The notes below the pieces were generated by a model. The model made no database searches. It was not told where the DNA came from and saw only the letters and a list, made by a program, of their open reading frames with translations. From assembly GCF_963675065.1 (NCBI RefSeq), contig NZ_OY775906.1, forward strand, positions 3,202,001 to 3,266,000: a stretch of 64,000 bases of DNA, written 5' to 3'. The translations under genes were made by a program, and so were the position numbers. This document shows positions 61,959 to 64,000 of the stretch, in pieces (positions within the stretch are counted from its first letter, which is position 1; every line of letters begins with the position of its first letter). This DNA comes from an uncultured Draconibacterium sp. (GTDB taxonomy: Bacteria > Bacteroidota > Bacteroidia > Bacteroidales > Prolixibacteraceae).

Positions 61959-62432
61959 TTAATTGGCTGTGGCAGAAGTAGCGCGCTTACCACGCGGGAA
62001 ACGGCTGGCCAGTTCGCGGGCGGCATTTTCGGCACCGGGCTGCCCCATATCGGCGGCATTCTTTAACACCTTATAAACCGCCAAAGTAGAGCTATAGGCC
62101 TCGCTTCCGGCCAAAATCATACTATCGTCCAACTCGGAAGTTAAACGTTGTAACTGGTTAAAAATTACCCGAATATCTTTTACCGCATTAAAATCGAGTT
62201 CCGCTTCCGGAACATCAATAAATGCAGGCATATATTGCGGATATTCCTGTGCATATTCAATGGCCTTTTCAACAAAAGACACTGTTTTATCACCCATTTT
62301 GGGCATCTCCATACGCTCTTCGGCCGTAAGGGTTATCAACTTTGGTTCGAGAATCGACACCAGGGTTTGAATAGCGGTATTAACATCGCTTTTATCCTGT
62401 TCGCTTAATTGAAAAGAAAATTTGTCAGTCAT
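61959..62432 (-). CDS. Hypothetical protein, helical
   Basis: 157 residues. MTDKFSFQLSEQDKSDVNTAIQTLVSILEPKLITLTAEERMEMPKMGDKTVSFVEKAIEYA continues with LDFNAVKDIRVIFNQLQRLTSELDDSMILAGSEAYSSTLAVYKVLK, then a basic low-complexity tail. Cytosolic and mostly alpha-helical. I do not recognise a named family, although similar small proteins are frequent in Bacteroidota. It ends 36 bp from the 21-bp array, and its promoter is not evident. Confidence 0.65.
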   Translation of the reverse strand: MTDKFSFQLSEQDKSDVNTAIQTLVSILEPKLITLTAEERMEMPKMGDKTVSFVEKAIEYAQEYPQYMPAFIDVPEAELDFNAVKDIRVIFNQLQRLTSELDDSMILAGSEAYSSTLAVYKVLKNAADMGQPGAENAARELASRFPRGKRATSATAN

Positions 62433-62529
62433 TTTGCATTTTTTTTTGTGTGAAAATCAGGGACATGCTTTATGGTGTCACCCATCCAACACCCGCAGGT
62501 CCGGTTAATTTTTAAAGGGTTTCCGCTTT

Positions 62530-62830
62530 CCTTGTAATGGATTTTAATGCCGGGGGCAGAAAGAATCCATCTGTAAGTTATGACATTATTCGACTTATGT
62601 CAAGTTATATTATGAATAAACTGCTCGCACTCAAAGACTTCCTTATGAATTTCCGGACCTTTGGTCCTTTACCATATCAGGGGGCAGAGTCCCGGTATGC
62701 TCCAGCATCGTCAGTAAGGGCGATGCTAATTAATCGTATACCAGAAAAACAATGTCCCGCAGGGCCTAAATCCGAATAACCGTGTGTAAAACGCACGGTA
62801 AACAATCACTAGCCCCGAATGGGGTTGAAT
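62530..62830. repeat. Cluster of dispersed palindromes upstream of the response regulator
   Basis: AGCATCG...CGATGCT, ACCGTG...CACGGT and CCCCGAATGGGG occur in close order, and GTCCCGCAGGGC lies between them. These resemble a well-spread Bacteroidota repeat family. No gene is seen between 62433 and 63005. A weak promoter (TACCTTTC at 62972-62979) precedes the regulator. Confidence 0.55.
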
Positions 62831-63005
62831 GGTATTTTAAGAATCTGCCACGGGTGCTGCCGGCGGTTATTTATGGTTACACTTTCTGGACAAAGCCCCC
62901 ACTACCCTGAAAAACAACACCCTGAGACACAACAATTACCCTTTTGTGATACTTCTGTGATAAACCCAAACTACCTTTCGCCTGTTCAACAAAGAAAACA
63001 ATAGC

Positions 63006-63701
63006 ATGGAAAAAGCATTGATCATTGAAGACGACAAGGATATTTCCGAATTGGTAGCCATTCACCTGGCAGATATGGATTTGGAAGTTGACAAAGCTTT
63101 CGACGGAAAAGACGGATTAATGAAGGCGCTGAACAACCAATACCGCTTTATTTTGCTCGATCTCCGGCTTCCGCTACTCGACGGTTTTGAGATTTGTAAA
63201 CGCCTGCGAATGGAAAAAGTAAATACACCAATATTAATGTTGACATCGAAATCGGAAGAGATCGATAAGGTACTCGGGCTTGAAATGGGTGCCGACGATT
63301 ACATCTCGAAACCCTTTGGTATTCGCGAATTGCTGGCACGTATAAAAGCGGTGCTCCGGCGTTACGATTCGGCACAAAATACGAATGATAAAGAGGAAAA
63401 AGAAATTCGTTTCGATGATCTGTATATTAATGTAGGGATGCGTATTGTCGAACTAAACGGAAACAGGATTGAGCTTTCGCCAAAAGAATTCGATCTGCTG
63501 ATTCACCTGGCATCGCACCCCGGACGAACGTACAGCCGCATGCAATTACTGAACCAGATTTGGGGTTACGAGTTTGAAGGATTTGAGCACACCGTTAATT
63601 CGCATATTAACCGTTTACGCTCGAAGATAGAGACGAATATGAACGAGCCGCAATATATACTTACCACCTGGGGAGTTGGATACAAATTCAGAGAAAACTA
63701 A
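63006..63701 (+). CDS. OmpR/PhoB-family response regulator
   Basis: 231 residues. Receiver domain (about 1-118): IIEDDKDISELVAIHL, phospho-Asp in FILLDLRLPLLDGF, LTSKSEEIDKVLGLEMGADDYISKPF. The C-terminal winged helix (about 135-230) contains ELSPKEFDLLIHLASHPGRTYSRMQLLNQIWGYEFEGFEHTVNSHINRLRSKIE. The signal is unknown, since no sensor kinase follows within the window: the gene is succeeded by 103-bp tandem repeats. A kinase beyond the repeats is likely. Confidence 0.95.
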   Translation: MEKALIIEDDKDISELVAIHLADMDLEVDKAFDGKDGLMKALNNQYRFILLDLRLPLLDGFEICKRLRMEKVNTPILMLTSKSEEIDKVLGLEMGADDYISKPFGIRELLARIKAVLRRYDSAQNTNDKEEKEIRFDDLYINVGMRIVELNGNRIELSPKEFDLLIHLASHPGRTYSRMQLLNQIWGYEFEGFEHTVNSHINRLRSKIETNMNEPQYILTTWGVGYKFREN

Positions 63702-63713
63702 AAGCAAAACATT

Positions 63714-64000
63714 ATGAAACGAGCATGAATTTTTATTCTTCAATTTCACAAACAAGAAGAATTTAAATTCATCGGGAGTTACATCGAATACAAATGAAAT
63801 AAACAATTTTAATGAGATGAAACGAGCATGAATTTTTATTCTTCAATTTCACAAACAAGAAGAATTTAAATTCATCGGGAGTTACATCGAATACAAATGA
63901 AATAAACAATTTTAATGAGATGAAACGAACATGAATTTTTATTCTTCAAATTCACAAACAGGAAGAATTAAAATTCATCGGGAGTTACATCGAATACAAA
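63714..64000 (+). repeat. 103-bp tandem repeats with internal hairpins (continues past window)
   Basis: Units begin at 63714, 63817 and 63920, an exact 103-bp period; the third is cut by the window edge. Each unit holds ATGAATTTTTATTCTTC and its near-inverse GAAGAATTTAAATTCAT (a 17-bp arm). Units 1 and 2 are almost identical; unit 3 has several substitutions, one of which improves the stem (GAAGAATTAAAATTCAT). 103 is not a multiple of 3, so this is not a coding repeat. Confidence 0.9.

Noticed and set aside
63714..64000. CRISPR array
   Set aside because: The 103-bp units are contiguous repeats without unique spacers, and no cas genes are present.

Overview
The window comes from a Bacteroidota chromosome, most likely a marine or gut Marinilabiliales/Prolixibacteraceae-type bacterium. 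The evidence is the repeated use of the Bacteroidota promoter core TAnnTTTG with an upstream TTG, the absence of clear Shine-Dalgarno sequences, lineage-typical families (DUF4494, OMP_b-brl_3 TonB receptors, DUF2723, Sde182-like hydrolases) and an arginine pathway built around the Bacteroides-type N-succinylornithine carbamoyltransferase. Species cannot be settled from this sequence alone.

Region 1 (1-18.4 kb) is core metabolism. A truncated DUF2723 membrane protein and a tRNA-Gln precede carAB (minus). argR is transcribed divergently and opens a long plus-strand run: argR - GNAT acyltransferase - argG - argC - argD - proC - proB - proA - argF'. A separately promoted hisA-hisF-hisIE block follows. 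A perfect ARG box lies over the argR promoter, a weaker one lies at the carA transcription start, and carA has a terminator-like hairpin in its leader. ArgR and attenuation therefore probably co-ordinate carbamoyl phosphate and arginine supply.

Region 2 (18.4-34.4 kb) continues the nitrogen theme. It holds an unknown protein, a DUF4494 protein, a porin-glnB-amt operon, a family 39-like glycosyltransferase, two convergent paralogous membrane proteins of unknown function, argH, and gltB-gltD.

Region 3 (34.4-49.5 kb) is more accessory. It has a quinone-oxidoreductase/HxlR redox pair, a cassette-like hypothetical gene, dispersed palindromic repeats, a Sde182-like hydrolase lipoprotein, DgkA, a GH9 glycosidase, a TonB-dependent receptor, two tandem LpxL-like acyltransferases and a glycerophosphodiesterase.

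Region 4 (49.6-55.7 kb) has a methyltransferase, a ChaN-like protein, a PAS-LuxR regulator and the housekeeping genes nadD, gmk, yicC and mnmA.

Region 5 (55.8-64 kb) is the most unusual. Single genes, all on the minus strand (methyltransferase, YcaQ-like glycosylase, a decayed gene, a PocR-PAS hybrid histidine kinase, an esterase), are separated by roughly 90-130 nt imperfect palindromes. These begin with TAACGGT and mostly end with GTTAT-type cores, like integron attC sites. Beside them lies the C-terminal stub of a tyrosine recombinase, and beside that a degenerate 21-bp periodic array. A second, unrelated 21-bp periodic array lies next to the other cassette-like gene at 36.4-37.1 kb. The window ends with an OmpR-type response regulator followed by 103-bp tandem repeats, each carrying a long hairpin.
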